Part shown: positions 49,709-58,367 of the stretch, in pieces
Layout: each line of letters begins with the position of its first letter
Position numbering within the stretch: position 1 is the stretch's first letter
DNA from: Pelagibacteraceae bacterium AG-349-E10
GTDB lineage: Bacteria; Pseudomonadota; Alphaproteobacteria; HIMB59
Assembly: GCA_003281065.1 (NCBI GenBank)
Contig: QCDA01000001.1
Location: forward strand, 62,001 to 126,000
Length of the DNA: 64,000 nucleotides
Reading direction: 5' to 3'
Translations under genes and position numbers: made by a program
Notes under the pieces: model-generated
What the model was told of the DNA's origin: nothing
Database searches by the model: none
What the model saw: only the letters and a program-made list of their open reading frames with translations

Positions 49709-50014
49709 ATGTATTATGAATTTTTAGTTACATACCTTGATGCACCATTTCTATTGCTATCTGCTGTAACCACTGGTTTGATAATTCGTATTTTTTATAA
49801 ACAGTATATGAATACTAAGCTACCAATGAGGGTAGTTATTTCTATAGCTCTTTTTCTTATTAATGCGATTATTTTAGTTCCTGGAATTGTCTTTTTATAT
49901 AGATGGGTAATGTTATGTGGTTTTTACCAACCAAGCGGCGTTTTTGAAACAGGGTATGGTTGTAGTGGGGACGTTTTTAGTCTACTTGCTCCAGGGCTTT
50001 TTTTACTTTCGTAA
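49709..50014 (+). CDS. small membrane protein, unknown function
   Basis: A 101-residue protein read from ATG 49709. It has three hydrophobic stretches: LDAPFLLLSAVTTGLIIRI, VVISIALFLINAIILVPGI and a C-terminal VFSLLAPGLFLL, with a cysteine pair region (CGFYQPSG, YGCSG) between the last two. No family recognised. It converges with the aminotransferase gene and their 3' ends overlap by 38 bases. Divergent from the aquaporin gene. Confidence 0.55.
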   Translation: MYYEFLVTYLDAPFLLLSAVTTGLIIRIFYKQYMNTKLPMRVVISIALFLINAIILVPGIVFLYRWVMLCGFYQPSGVFETGYGCSGDVFSLLAPGLFLLS

Positions 50015-51290
50015 ACATTTCATCGACCTGATTTTCGTTGATTATTAAAGGTGGAGAAAAAGCAAGCGTATCTCCGTTAGCTCTTACCATTAAGCCAAGA
50101 TCCCAAGCTTTTTTCATAGCTTCAAACCCTCTTGCACCAACAGCGTTACCTTTAGGCTCTAATTCGAGTGCAGCAATCACTCCCAAATTTCTAATATCGA
50201 TTATATGTTTTGTTCCCTTCAAGCTATGTGCGGCTTCTTCAATAATAGGAGCCATATGAGCAGCATTATCAAACAATCCCTCTTCTTGATAAATATCAAG
50301 TGTTGCTAAGGCTGCTGCGCAAGCAACAGGATGACCAGAGTAAGTATATCCATGAAATAATTCTATTGGAGCATCCGCATTTTCCATCATTGACTCATAT
50401 ATAAAGTCTTGAACTATGGTTGCACCCATAGGGATGGTGGCATTTGTAATACCTTTTGCACATGAAATAATATCCGGTGTTACACCAAAAAACTCAGATC
50501 CAGTTGCTTTTCCCATACGGCCAAAAGCAGTTACGACTTCATCAAAAATTAATAAAATGTCATATTTTGTGCAGAGCTCTCTTAATCTTTTTAAGTATCC
50601 TTTAGGCGGAGGCAGTGCACCAGTTGATCCAGCAATTGGCTCAACAATTACAGCTGCAATAGTTGATGCATCATGCAATTGAACAAGACGCTCTAAATCA
50701 TCGGCAAGTTCTGCTCCATGTTGAGGTTCACCTTTTGAAAAAGCATTTAATTTTAAATTGTGGGTATGGCGTAAATGGTCAACACCATTTAGCATTGATC
50801 CGAAGTACATTCTATTTTTTACCATACCACCTACGCTTATTCCTCCAAAGCCCACACCATGATAACCTCTTTCGCGACCTATTAATCTAGTTTTAGATGA
50901 GTGTCCGCGTGCACGTTGATAAGCTAGCGCAATTTTCAATGCACTATCTACTGCTTCAGATCCTGAATTAGAAAAGAAAACATGATTCATTCCTTCAGGA
51001 AAAATCTCTGCTAAACGATTAGCTAGTTCAAATTGTTTTGGATGTCCAAATTGAAAAGGTGGAGAGTAATCAAGATTTTCAATTTGTTTATTTACAGCTT
51101 CTTGAATTTTTTTTCTACCATGACCAGCGTTTACACACCAAAGCCCTGCAGTGCCATCTAAAATTTCTCGATTATCGTCACTAATAAAATGCATATCTTT
51201 AGCACCGACTATAATTCTTGGATCTTTCTTAAATACTTTGTTAGGAGTGAAAGGCATCCACAGCGGTTCTAAATTATTTGGCTTATTCAT
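49977..51290 (-). CDS. class III omega-amino acid--pyruvate aminotransferase
   Basis: A 437-residue PLP enzyme of the beta-alanine/taurine:pyruvate type. MPFTPNKVFKKDPRIIVGA, GTAGLWCVNAGHG, FFSNSGSEAVDSALK, IFDEVVTAFGRMG and SCAKGITNATIPMGA (the Schiff-base lysine) are visible. Length and the GDTLAFSPPLII ending match omega-amino acid aminotransferase. Substrate may be beta-alanine, taurine or a polyamine-derived amine. A clear Shine-Dalgarno (AGGAGAG) precedes the ATG. A microprotein gene with a hairpin lies just upstream. Confidence 0.9.
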   Translation of the reverse strand: MNKPNNLEPLWMPFTPNKVFKKDPRIIVGAKDMHFISDDNREILDGTAGLWCVNAGHGRKKIQEAVNKQIENLDYSPPFQFGHPKQFELANRLAEIFPEGMNHVFFSNSGSEAVDSALKIALAYQRARGHSSKTRLIGRERGYHGVGFGGISVGGMVKNRMYFGSMLNGVDHLRHTHNLKLNAFSKGEPQHGAELADDLERLVQLHDASTIAAVIVEPIAGSTGALPPPKGYLKRLRELCTKYDILLIFDEVVTAFGRMGKATGSEFFGVTPDIISCAKGITNATIPMGATIVQDFIYESMMENADAPIELFHGYTYSGHPVACAAALATLDIYQEEGLFDNAAHMAPIIEEAAHSLKGTKHIIDIRNLGVIAALELEPKGNAVGARGFEAMKKAWDLGLMVRANGDTLAFSPPLIINENQVDEMFTKVKKALEQVD

Positions 51291-51374
51291 TTTCTCTCCT
51301 GATTTTAATAAAGATACATTATTCCCTCACAATTGCTTCAGCAAGGGTAATAATGTCATCTTTTAGGGTGGGGA

Positions 51375-51396
51375 GAGGGCAGCGTGGACTGCCCTC
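51375..51396. terminator. GC-rich hairpin between microprotein and aminotransferase genes
   Basis: GAGGGCAG pairs perfectly with CTGCCCTC around a six-base loop, an unusually GC-rich stem in this AT-rich DNA. No T-run follows on the minus strand, so it may be an attenuator, processing or stability element rather than a full terminator. It is 7 bases after the microprotein stop. Confidence 0.55.
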
Positions 51397-51403
51397 ATAA
51401 CAA

Positions 51404-51487
51404 TCACATTTTTGATCCGATGAAACCTGCTATGAACCAAATAATCATAACTATAAAGGGGTAGTGTCCAGTAAACATATCTGCCAT
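51404..51487 (-). CDS. 27-residue single-helix membrane microprotein
   Basis: An ATG at 51487 with a strong Shine-Dalgarno (GGAGG, 5 bases upstream) opens a frame of 27 codons beginning MADMFTGHYPFIVMIIWF and ending IAGFIGSKM. One hydrophobic helix with a short polar N-terminus. The Shine-Dalgarno quality makes translation likely. It lies upstream of the aminotransferase on the same strand, with a GC hairpin between. Function unknown. Confidence 0.6.
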   Translation of the reverse strand: MADMFTGHYPFIVMIIWFIAGFIGSKM

Positions 51488-51574
51488 TTAAACCTCCATG
51501 ATTCCTTTAATTAGGTTATAGGATTTCATTGTAATATGCAATATTTGCATATGTAATGACAAATTTTGTTAATT

Positions 51575-51583
51575 TATCCACAT
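51575..51583 (+). promoter_or_regulatory. isolated DnaA-box-like TTATCCACA
   Basis: A perfect match to the DnaA consensus in the 189-base space between the microprotein and cinA genes, followed by AT-rich sequence. One box alone does not mark an origin; it may regulate cinA or be chance. The rest of this gap shows nothing else I can name. Confidence 0.25.
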
Positions 51584-51676
51584 TTATTGTGAATTATGGG
51601 GATTAATTATGCATTTTTTTTATACCAATAAGCACCATTGTTATTTCTTCGTCCTTATAATAAGTATAACTAGCTT

Positions 51677-52156
51677 ATGAGCGTTGTTTCGAAAACAATC
51701 AAATATTTACTCGATAAAAACATATCAGTTTCAACAGCAGAATCTTGTACTGGTGGTTTGCTTGCAGCAGAATTTACAGCTGTGTCTGGTATATCTAAAA
51801 TTTATAAAACTGGTTTGATAACATATTCAAATGACTCAAAAATTAAAAATCTCAAAGTCAAACCAAGTACTATCAAAAGGTACGGTGCAGTCAGCCGTCA
51901 AGTATGTGCTCAAATGTGTTTACATTTGCACAAAATTTCCAAAAGTCAGCTAACATTTTCAACAACAGGTGTAGCTGGTCCAAACGGTGGTACTAAATTA
52001 AAACCTGTAGGTTTAGTTTTTATCGGATTATATTTTAAAAAAAATATTTATATCGAACAATTAAATTTCAATCCAAAACTTTCTAGAATTCAAATTCAAA
52101 AAGGCACAGTGAAAGAATGTTTTCACATGTTAAATAATATTATAGATGAGCTATAA
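51677..52156 (+). CDS. pncC: CinA C-terminal-type nicotinamide-nucleotide amidohydrolase
   Basis: A 159-residue stand-alone CinA/PncC domain that deamidates NMN to NaMN, recycling pyridine nucleotides. STAESCTGGLLAAEFTAVSGIS with the catalytic serine, GLITYSNDSKIKNL and FSTTGVAGPNGGT are the typical motifs. Overlaps the PIF1-like helicase gene by 11 bases, which suggests joint expression. Confidence 0.9.
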   Translation: MSVVSKTIKYLLDKNISVSTAESCTGGLLAAEFTAVSGISKIYKTGLITYSNDSKIKNLKVKPSTIKRYGAVSRQVCAQMCLHLHKISKSQLTFSTTGVAGPNGGTKLKPVGLVFIGLYFKKNIYIEQLNFNPKLSRIQIQKGTVKECFHMLNNIIDEL

Positions 52157-53447
52157 GCGAAATTATAATAGTTTACTACCTGATGATTTCGAGCTCAGTA
52201 AAGAATTTGAAAATATCATTGAGCAACTAGAAAGCACAAAAGATCATTTTTATATTACTGGTAAAGCAGGTAGTGGTAAGTCTACACTATTGGCCTACTT
52301 TCGATCTATAACAAAGAAGAATACAGTTGTTCTTGCTCCAACAGGAGTTGCTGCAATTCGAGTTAAAGGACAAACTATTCACTCATTTTTTGGTTTTCCA
52401 CCAAAGGTTATTCAAACACGACATATAAAAAAAGTAAGACAAATCGAAATTCTTCAAAATTTGGAAACATTAATTATTGATGAGATATCTATGGTTCGTG
52501 CTGATGTTTTTGATGCGATTGATTATAGCCTTCGTGTTCATAGAAAAAAACTTACACAACCATTTGGCGGAGTTCAGTTAATAGTTTTTGGGGATTTATT
52601 TCAACTACCACCAGTTGTGAATATGGATGAGTCAGGACTTCTACAGCGCATTTATCCTAAAGGTCATTTCTTCTTTCACTCAAATATTTTCCAAGACGCA
52701 CAATTTAAAACACTTGAACTACATAATATTTATCGACAAAAAGATGACCATTTTATTCATTTGCTTAACTCTGTAAGAGATGGCTCAATTACTCACACGC
52801 AGATCGAGAATATAAACGACTCTTTAACTGATCACATTGAGATGGATGAAGGTAAAATCATACTTACTACAACTAATGCTCGAGCGAGTAGCATTAATCA
52901 AAAATATTTAAGCCAGCTAAATCAGGAGGAGTTTTCTTACAGGGGACAAGCTACTGGCCAATTTTATAAAGAATTATTTCCCACCGATGAAATCTTAAAA
53001 TTAAAAAAAGGTGCCCAAGTAATTATGATTAAAAATGATCCTGAAAAAAGGTGGGTTAATGGATCAATTGGTATAATTCATGATATCGCTCAAAAAAAAA
53101 TAAAAGTAAAAATCAATAATAAAATATATGAGGTTAAAAAAGAAAAATGGGATCGAATTCAATATACCTATGATGATGATCAACAAGAAGTTCAAGAGGA
53201 AATAACAGGATCTTTCAAACAGTATCCAATGAGATTAGCTTGGGCAATTACAATTCATAAAAGCCAGGGACAAACATTTGAAAAAGTTATTATAGATATG
53301 AGTCAAGGTTCTTTTGCTCCAGGACAACTTTATGTTGCACTAAGTAGGTGTATAAGTTTGGAAGGTATAGAACTGCTAAGACCTATTAAAAAATCAGATA
53401 TCATTGTTAACAATCAATTGATAGGTTTCCAAGACAGATTAATTTAA
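52146..53447 (+). CDS. PIF1-like superfamily 1 DNA helicase
   Basis: A 433-residue helicase: Walker A TGKAGSGKSTLLAYF (about 37-51), APTGVAAIRVKGQTIHSFFGFPP, Walker B LIIDEISMVR, GDLFQLPPV, then the C-terminal motifs AWAITIHKSQGQTFEKVIID and YVALSRC. This is the compact bacterial PIF1 type, probably 5'-3' and acting on G-quadruplex or R-loop structures. It overlaps cinA and is followed by a small protein gene after 1 base. Confidence 0.9.
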   Translation: MSYKRNYNSLLPDDFELSKEFENIIEQLESTKDHFYITGKAGSGKSTLLAYFRSITKKNTVVLAPTGVAAIRVKGQTIHSFFGFPPKVIQTRHIKKVRQIEILQNLETLIIDEISMVRADVFDAIDYSLRVHRKKLTQPFGGVQLIVFGDLFQLPPVVNMDESGLLQRIYPKGHFFFHSNIFQDAQFKTLELHNIYRQKDDHFIHLLNSVRDGSITHTQIENINDSLTDHIEMDEGKIILTTTNARASSINQKYLSQLNQEEFSYRGQATGQFYKELFPTDEILKLKKGAQVIMIKNDPEKRWVNGSIGIIHDIAQKKIKVKINNKIYEVKKEKWDRIQYTYDDDQQEVQEEITGSFKQYPMRLAWAITIHKSQGQTFEKVIIDMSQGSFAPGQLYVALSRCISLEGIELLRPIKKSDIIVNNQLIGFQDRLI

Positions 53448-53448
53448 G

Positions 53449-53622
53449 ATGGGTAAAAAAATATTATATAGTATTGCAGTCTTTGGCATTATAGGTTTAG
53501 GCCTATATATTTCTTCGACATTTGAATACCATGAATACTATGAGGAATGTGAAAAACAAAGCAACACTCAAGGAGGTATAGAGTCTTGTGTTGATTTTAT
53601 GATAGAGGAAGCAAAAAAATGA
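53449..53622 (+). CDS. small membrane-anchored protein between PIF1-like and AlaX genes
   Basis: A 57-codon gene starting MGKKILYSIAVFGIIGLGLY, one membrane helix, then an acidic part with two cysteines (YYEECEK and ESCVDF). ATG follows the helicase stop by one base and its stop overlaps the AlaX start (ATGA), so it is well embedded in the operon. The cysteine pair could form a disulphide on the periplasmic side. Function unknown. Confidence 0.6.
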   Translation: MGKKILYSIAVFGIIGLGLYISSTFEYHEYYEECEKQSNTQGGIESCVDFMIEEAKK

Positions 53623-54302
53623 TTTATCTCAAAGATAGTTATACAAAGAGTTTTGAAGAAAAAATTTTATTAGTCGAGGGTGACAAAATAATTACTCAAG
53701 ATAGTTCTTTTTATGCTCAAAGTGGTGGGCAACCCGGAGACAAGGGAGTACTTGAAATTAATGATAAAAAATTCAATGTTATCAACACAGTTAAACATGA
53801 GTTAGGTATTGCCCATGTTGTTGACTCAGAAAATCTAAATCTATCTGGGCAAATAAAAGGCCATATTGATTGGGATCATCGATATCGTTTAATGAAAATG
53901 CACACCACAATGCACTTAATGTGTGCAGCATTACCTTATTATGTTACAGGAGGATCAATTGGTTTAGAAAAAAGTAGGATTGATTTTGATTTAGGTGAAG
54001 AAACATTTGAATTTGAAACTTTAAATAAAATCATTAATGAATTTATTCAACAATCTCATTCTATTTCTTATCAGTGGATAACAAATGATGAGCTAGATCA
54101 AAAACCTGAGCTAGTGCGAACCTTGTCAGTTAAACCGCCAAGAACAAATGATAAAATTCGCCTTGTTAAAATAGGAGATATTGATTTACAACCGTGTGGG
54201 GGAACTCACGTAGCAAATACAAATGAAATTGGCGAATTCAAATTTATGAAGTATGAGAGTAAAGGAAAAATGAATAAACGTGTTCAGTTTACTCTCATAT
54301 AA
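53619..54302 (+). CDS. AlaX-type alanyl-tRNA editing protein
   Basis: A free-standing editing domain, 227 residues, that hydrolyses mischarged Ser- or Gly-tRNA(Ala). The N-terminal part reads SSFYAQSGGQPGDKG; the zinc ligands are H95 and H99 (HTTMH), C193 and H197 (QPCGGTHVAN). All four are present. It is longer than the shortest AlaX-S forms and lacks the AlaRS C-Ala domain. Overlaps the next gene by 1 base. Confidence 0.9.
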   Translation: MIYLKDSYTKSFEEKILLVEGDKIITQDSSFYAQSGGQPGDKGVLEINDKKFNVINTVKHELGIAHVVDSENLNLSGQIKGHIDWDHRYRLMKMHTTMHLMCAALPYYVTGGSIGLEKSRIDFDLGEETFEFETLNKIINEFIQQSHSISYQWITNDELDQKPELVRTLSVKPPRTNDKIRLVKIGDIDLQPCGGTHVANTNEIGEFKFMKYESKGKMNKRVQFTLI

Positions 54303-55201
54303 TGCACAAAGCATCTTTTAAAGATTTTTTACTTTTATTTTTATTAGCTGGTATATGGGGAAGTGCGTTCTTTAACATCAAAATTGCCTCAGAAAGCTAT
54401 ACACCAATGGCACTTGCCTTTGGTAGAATTTTTTTTGCTGCAATAGTAATGCTTGTTTACTGTTGGATAAGAAAAATTTCAATTGAAGCATTTGGAGAGA
54501 ATTGGTTATGGTACGCAACTATAGGATTTGTGAATTTAGTTCTCCCCTTTTTTTTTATTTCATTTGGCATATTAAAGGTTCAAAGTAATCTAGCAGCAAT
54601 CTTGATGTCCACGGCACCTATTGCAGCGACAATCTTAGGGCATTTATTTATTCAAAATGAAAAAATTAATCTTTTAAAATTTGTTGGAATATTAATAGGC
54701 TTTCTTGGTATCGTGTATTTATTTTCAGATAATATTCTAATTAATCAGTCAAATATCTTTTATGCTTTTATGGTAATCTTGGGTCCAGTTTGTTACACCA
54801 TAGGTGGACTATTTTCACTCAAGCTAAAACATATAAAAAATGAAGTACTTACATCAAGTATTTTAATTTGGGCAGTTATTCTTTTATTACCAATTATGTT
54901 CATTTTTGAAAATCCAACAGAATTGAGACCCTCTCTTAATGCTACAATTTCTCTTCTGTATCTTGGTATCGTTGCGACCGCAATAGCTTGGTTAATGAGA
55001 TTTTATATTCTTAAAAATAATGGCTTAGTTTTTCAATCACAAGTTGCCTACATCATTCCAATTTTTGGTTTGATATTTGGATATCTTTTTTTAAATGAAA
55101 AAATAACTTATAAAATTATTGTTGCCCTTATTGCTGTTTTAATTAGCACTTACTTAATTGAAAAAAGTAAAAAAAATAAGATTACTGATAAACTATCTTG
55201 A
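54302..55201 (+). CDS. EamA-family (DMT superfamily) transporter
   Basis: 299 residues with ten predicted membrane segments in two EamA repeats. Typical features are FLLAGIWGSAFFNIKIASES, the PFFFISFGILKVQSNLAAILMSTAPI half and the second-half LGIVATAIAWLMRFYILKNNG with PIFGLIFGYLFLNEKIT. Exports or imports a small metabolite; substrate unknown. Its ATG overlaps the AlaX stop by one base. Confidence 0.88.
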   Translation: MHKASFKDFLLLFLLAGIWGSAFFNIKIASESYTPMALAFGRIFFAAIVMLVYCWIRKISIEAFGENWLWYATIGFVNLVLPFFFISFGILKVQSNLAAILMSTAPIAATILGHLFIQNEKINLLKFVGILIGFLGIVYLFSDNILINQSNIFYAFMVILGPVCYTIGGLFSLKLKHIKNEVLTSSILIWAVILLLPIMFIFENPTELRPSLNATISLLYLGIVATAIAWLMRFYILKNNGLVFQSQVAYIIPIFGLIFGYLFLNEKITYKIIVALIAVLISTYLIEKSKKNKITDKLS

Positions 55202-55238
55202 TGTTATTTGCTTATAATATACTGTACGCAATCTAATT

Positions 55239-56168
55239 ATGTCACCAGATATCTTAATTAAAATTGATAATCTAAAAAAAACTTTTCAAGGAGGTTTAGA
55301 AGCCCTTAAAGGAGTTAATTTAGAAATTCAAAGAGGTGAAATTCTTGCACTTCTTGGTCCAAATGGTGCTGGAAAAACAACACTCATTAATGCCATATGT
55401 GGGATAGTTTTACCTACATCAGGAACAATTTCAGTTGATGGATATGATGTTATTAAAGATTTCCGAAAAACTCGATCGATGATTGGTCTTGTACCTCAAG
55501 AACTCCATTTAGAAGCTTTTGAAAAAGTTTTTCAAAATGTTTCTTACACAAGAGGTCTTTATGGTAAGAAAAAAGATCCTGCATACATAGAAAAAATTCT
55601 TAAAGATCTCAGCCTTTGGGATAAAAAAGATAGTAAGCTTCGTGAGCTCTCTGGTGGTATGAAGAAAAGAGCATTAATTGCAAAGGCATTGAGTCATGAA
55701 CCAAAAATACTTTTTCTTGACGAGCCTACTGCAGGTGTCGATATTAATTTGCGAAGAGATATGTGGAGAGCAGTGAAAGAACTCAAAGAAAATGGAGTAA
55801 CAATTATTCTTACTACTCATTATATCGAAGAAGCTGAGGCTATATCTGATCGAGTATCTGTAATAAATAATGGAGAAATTATAATCACTGACAATAAGAA
55901 TGATTTAATGCGAAAAATGGGTCAAAAGAATTTAACTATAGAATTTCAAGAGCCTTTTAGTCAAATCCCATCTACTTTAGAGTCGTATAACTTAAAAATG
56001 AATAATAATAATTCTTTAACATATTCATATGACTCTCATGGATCTTCGACTGGTATTACCGCACTTCTTCAAGACATAAAGTCGGCTGGTTTAAAATTAA
56101 AAGATTTAAATTCCTCCCAGACATCGTTGGAGACGATATTTGAAAAACTTTTGGAGGAGAGTGTATGA
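55239..56168 (+). CDS. yadG: ABC transporter ATP-binding protein, YadG-like
   Basis: A 309-residue ATPase paired with an ABC-2 permease. Walker A GPNGAGKTTLIN, the Q-loop at VPQELHLEAFE, signature LSGGMKKRALIAKA, Walker B ILFLDEPTAGVD and the His switch in TTHYIEEAEA are all visible. Length and order of the C-terminal part match E. coli YadG (about 308), as does the overlap of 4 bases with the permease gene. Exports an unknown substrate. Confidence 0.88.
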   Translation: MSPDILIKIDNLKKTFQGGLEALKGVNLEIQRGEILALLGPNGAGKTTLINAICGIVLPTSGTISVDGYDVIKDFRKTRSMIGLVPQELHLEAFEKVFQNVSYTRGLYGKKKDPAYIEKILKDLSLWDKKDSKLRELSGGMKKRALIAKALSHEPKILFLDEPTAGVDINLRRDMWRAVKELKENGVTIILTTHYIEEAEAISDRVSVINNGEIIITDNKNDLMRKMGQKNLTIEFQEPFSQIPSTLESYNLKMNNNNSLTYSYDSHGSSTGITALLQDIKSAGLKLKDLNSSQTSLETIFEKLLEESV

Positions 56169-56926
56169 ACTGGACAGGCATAATGGCAATTTACTTGCAT
56201 GAAATGGATCGAATGAGAAGAACAACTGTTCAAAGTATATTTTCTCCTGTGATATCATCCTCTCTTTATTTTGTTGTCTTCGGTGCCGCAATAGGAAGTC
56301 GCATTCCTGTAATTGAAGATATCTCTTATGGTTCTTTCATAGTACCTGGTATGATAATGTTAGCTTTACTTACACAAAGTGTCTCAAACGCTTCCTCAGG
56401 TATTTTTTTTCCAAAGTTTCTTGGAACTATAAATGAAATATATGCTGCCCCACTATCAACAACAGAGATTGTTATTGGTTTTGTTGGTGCGGCCACTACA
56501 AAATCAATAATTTTAGGAAGCTTAATATTAGCAACAGGGTTATTTTTTGTTGAAATATATATTATGCATCCTTTTGCAATGATTTTAATGCTCGTTTTAA
56601 CATCTTTAACTTTTAGCTTACTTGGTTTTCTTATAGGGATGTTGTCATCAAATTGGGAGGAGCTATCAATATTTCCAACACTAATTTTATCTCCACTCGT
56701 ATTTCTTGGTGGATCGCTATATTCAATAAACTGGTTACCAGAGTTTTGGCAAAACGTTTCTTTGGTAAATCCAGTTCTTTACTTAGTTAGTGGTTTTCGA
56801 TGGAGTTTTTATGAAATGGCTGATGTGAGTATTACAACAAGTTTGATTATGATATTTACATTTTTAATTTTAAATATTTCTGCAATTATTTATATTTTTT
56901 CAAAAGGCTTCAAAATTAAAGATTAG
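56165..56926 (+). CDS. yadH: ABC-2 type transporter permease, YadH-like
   Basis: 253 residues with six membrane segments. The conserved ABC-2 region reads FSLLGFLIGMLSSNWEELSIFPTLILSPLVFLGG and SINWLPEFWQNVSLVNPVLYLVSGFRWSFY, and SPVISSSLYFVVFGAAIGSRI lies at the first loop. Overlaps the YadG-like gene by 4 bases and surely forms the transporter with it. Substrate unknown. Confidence 0.88.
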   Translation: MNWTGIMAIYLHEMDRMRRTTVQSIFSPVISSSLYFVVFGAAIGSRIPVIEDISYGSFIVPGMIMLALLTQSVSNASSGIFFPKFLGTINEIYAAPLSTTEIVIGFVGAATTKSIILGSLILATGLFFVEIYIMHPFAMILMLVLTSLTFSLLGFLIGMLSSNWEELSIFPTLILSPLVFLGGSLYSINWLPEFWQNVSLVNPVLYLVSGFRWSFYEMADVSITTSLIMIFTFLILNISAIIYIFSKGFKIKD

Positions 56927-56932
56927 AAACAG

Positions 56933-58366
56933 ATGTCAAATAGGATCGTCTGGTTTAAAAAGAATTTAAGATACAAGGACAATGAAATTCTTATTGATGA
57001 AAATAAAAGATCTATATTAATTTACATAATTGAACCTGATCTGTGGAAGCAAAAAGATATGTCTTTAAGGCAGTGGCAATTTACATTAGAGAGTGTAAAT
57101 GAGCTTAAACGACAATTACTCAGAAATAATTTACATTTAAATATCTTTTTTGGTGATGCATTAGAAATATTCAAGTTTTTAAGAGATAAACATAGCTTTT
57201 CAAGTGTAATTAGCGAACAAGAAACAGGTATTCAATGGACTTACCAAAGAGATAAAAAATTAAAAAAATTTTTTTTTCAAAATAAAATTGATTGGATTGA
57301 GTGCTCTTACCCAGGTGTTATAAGAGGACAACATGATAGAAACCTATGGGCTAAAAATTTTAGAAACGAAATTATTAAAAAGTCTAATTTGCCCATCATA
57401 AAACAATCAGTTAATTTAGAATTATCAAACCATGAATTACCAAAATTTTTTTATGATTCAACACCATGTCCATATAGGCAAAAGGGCGGATCTGTCGAAG
57501 CAGAAAAATTGCTTCATTCTTTTTTAAATAAAAGAGGTGAAAATTATCAATTTGAGATGTCTAGCCCAATAACTGCTGAAAAAAGCTGCTCAAGATTATC
57601 AACTCATTTAACCTACGGTACAATTTCTCACCGCACAGTTTTTCAAGAGGCTACAAAAAAAAGAGATCAAATAAAGCATACGAATAAAAATTTTGCCAAA
57701 TCTATAAATTCTTTTTTATCTAGGTTGCATTGGAGATCGCATTTTATTCAAAAATTAGAGGATCAGCCATCAATTGAACATACAAGCTTTATTCGTGTGT
57801 ATGATCAAATACGTGAAAAAGATGAAGAGAAATTAGAAGCTTGGATTGAAGGTAAGACCGGAGTTCATTTTATTGATGCGTGTATGATTTATCTTAGAAA
57901 TTATGGATGGATTAATTTTAGAATGAGAGCAATGTTAGCTTCATTTGCTTCTTATAATTTATGGCTTGATTGGAGATACTATGCTCCACGCTTGGCAGCA
58001 TTGTTTACAGACTTTGAACCTGGAATTCATTACAGTCAAATACAAATGCAGTCTGGGACAACCGGTATCAATACTATTAGAATGTATAATCCTTATAAGC
58101 AAGCTATGGATCAAGATCCACTCGGTAAATTTATAAAGTCACAAATTCCTGAAGTAAAAAATTTCCCACCTGCCTTTTTTCATAATCAACCAAAAAAAAG
58201 TTCGAATGTAAATTTATTCGATAATGAGGTTCAAAAAGAAATAATAAATGTTAAAGAAACTGCACAGTATGCTAGAAAAAAAATTTTCGATATTCGCAAA
58301 TCGCAAGAGCATAAAATACTTGCAAAAAATGTTTATTTGAAACATGGGAGTAGAGGAAGAAGCTAA
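56933..58366 (+). CDS. photolyase/cryptochrome family flavoprotein
   Basis: 477 residues. The N-terminal part is the photolyase alpha/beta domain (VWFKKNLRYKDNEIL, ISEQETGIQWTYQRDKKLK), the C-terminal half the FAD-binding helical domain (LSRLHWRSHFIQKLE, INFRMRAMLASFASYNLWLDWRYYAPRLA). The FAD end motif reads SGTTGINTIRMYNPYKQ rather than the classic CPD-photolyase TGTDAAPYFRIFNP, so it belongs to a sub-branch of the family. DNA repair or a light sensor; a defined lesion cannot be named. Convergent and 1 base from the phosphodiesterase gene. Confidence 0.85.
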   Translation: MSNRIVWFKKNLRYKDNEILIDENKRSILIYIIEPDLWKQKDMSLRQWQFTLESVNELKRQLLRNNLHLNIFFGDALEIFKFLRDKHSFSSVISEQETGIQWTYQRDKKLKKFFFQNKIDWIECSYPGVIRGQHDRNLWAKNFRNEIIKKSNLPIIKQSVNLELSNHELPKFFYDSTPCPYRQKGGSVEAEKLLHSFLNKRGENYQFEMSSPITAEKSCSRLSTHLTYGTISHRTVFQEATKKRDQIKHTNKNFAKSINSFLSRLHWRSHFIQKLEDQPSIEHTSFIRVYDQIREKDEEKLEAWIEGKTGVHFIDACMIYLRNYGWINFRMRAMLASFASYNLWLDWRYYAPRLAALFTDFEPGIHYSQIQMQSGTTGINTIRMYNPYKQAMDQDPLGKFIKSQIPEVKNFPPAFFHNQPKKSSNVNLFDNEVQKEIINVKETAQYARKKIFDIRKSQEHKILAKNVYLKHGSRGRS

Positions 58367-58367
58367 C

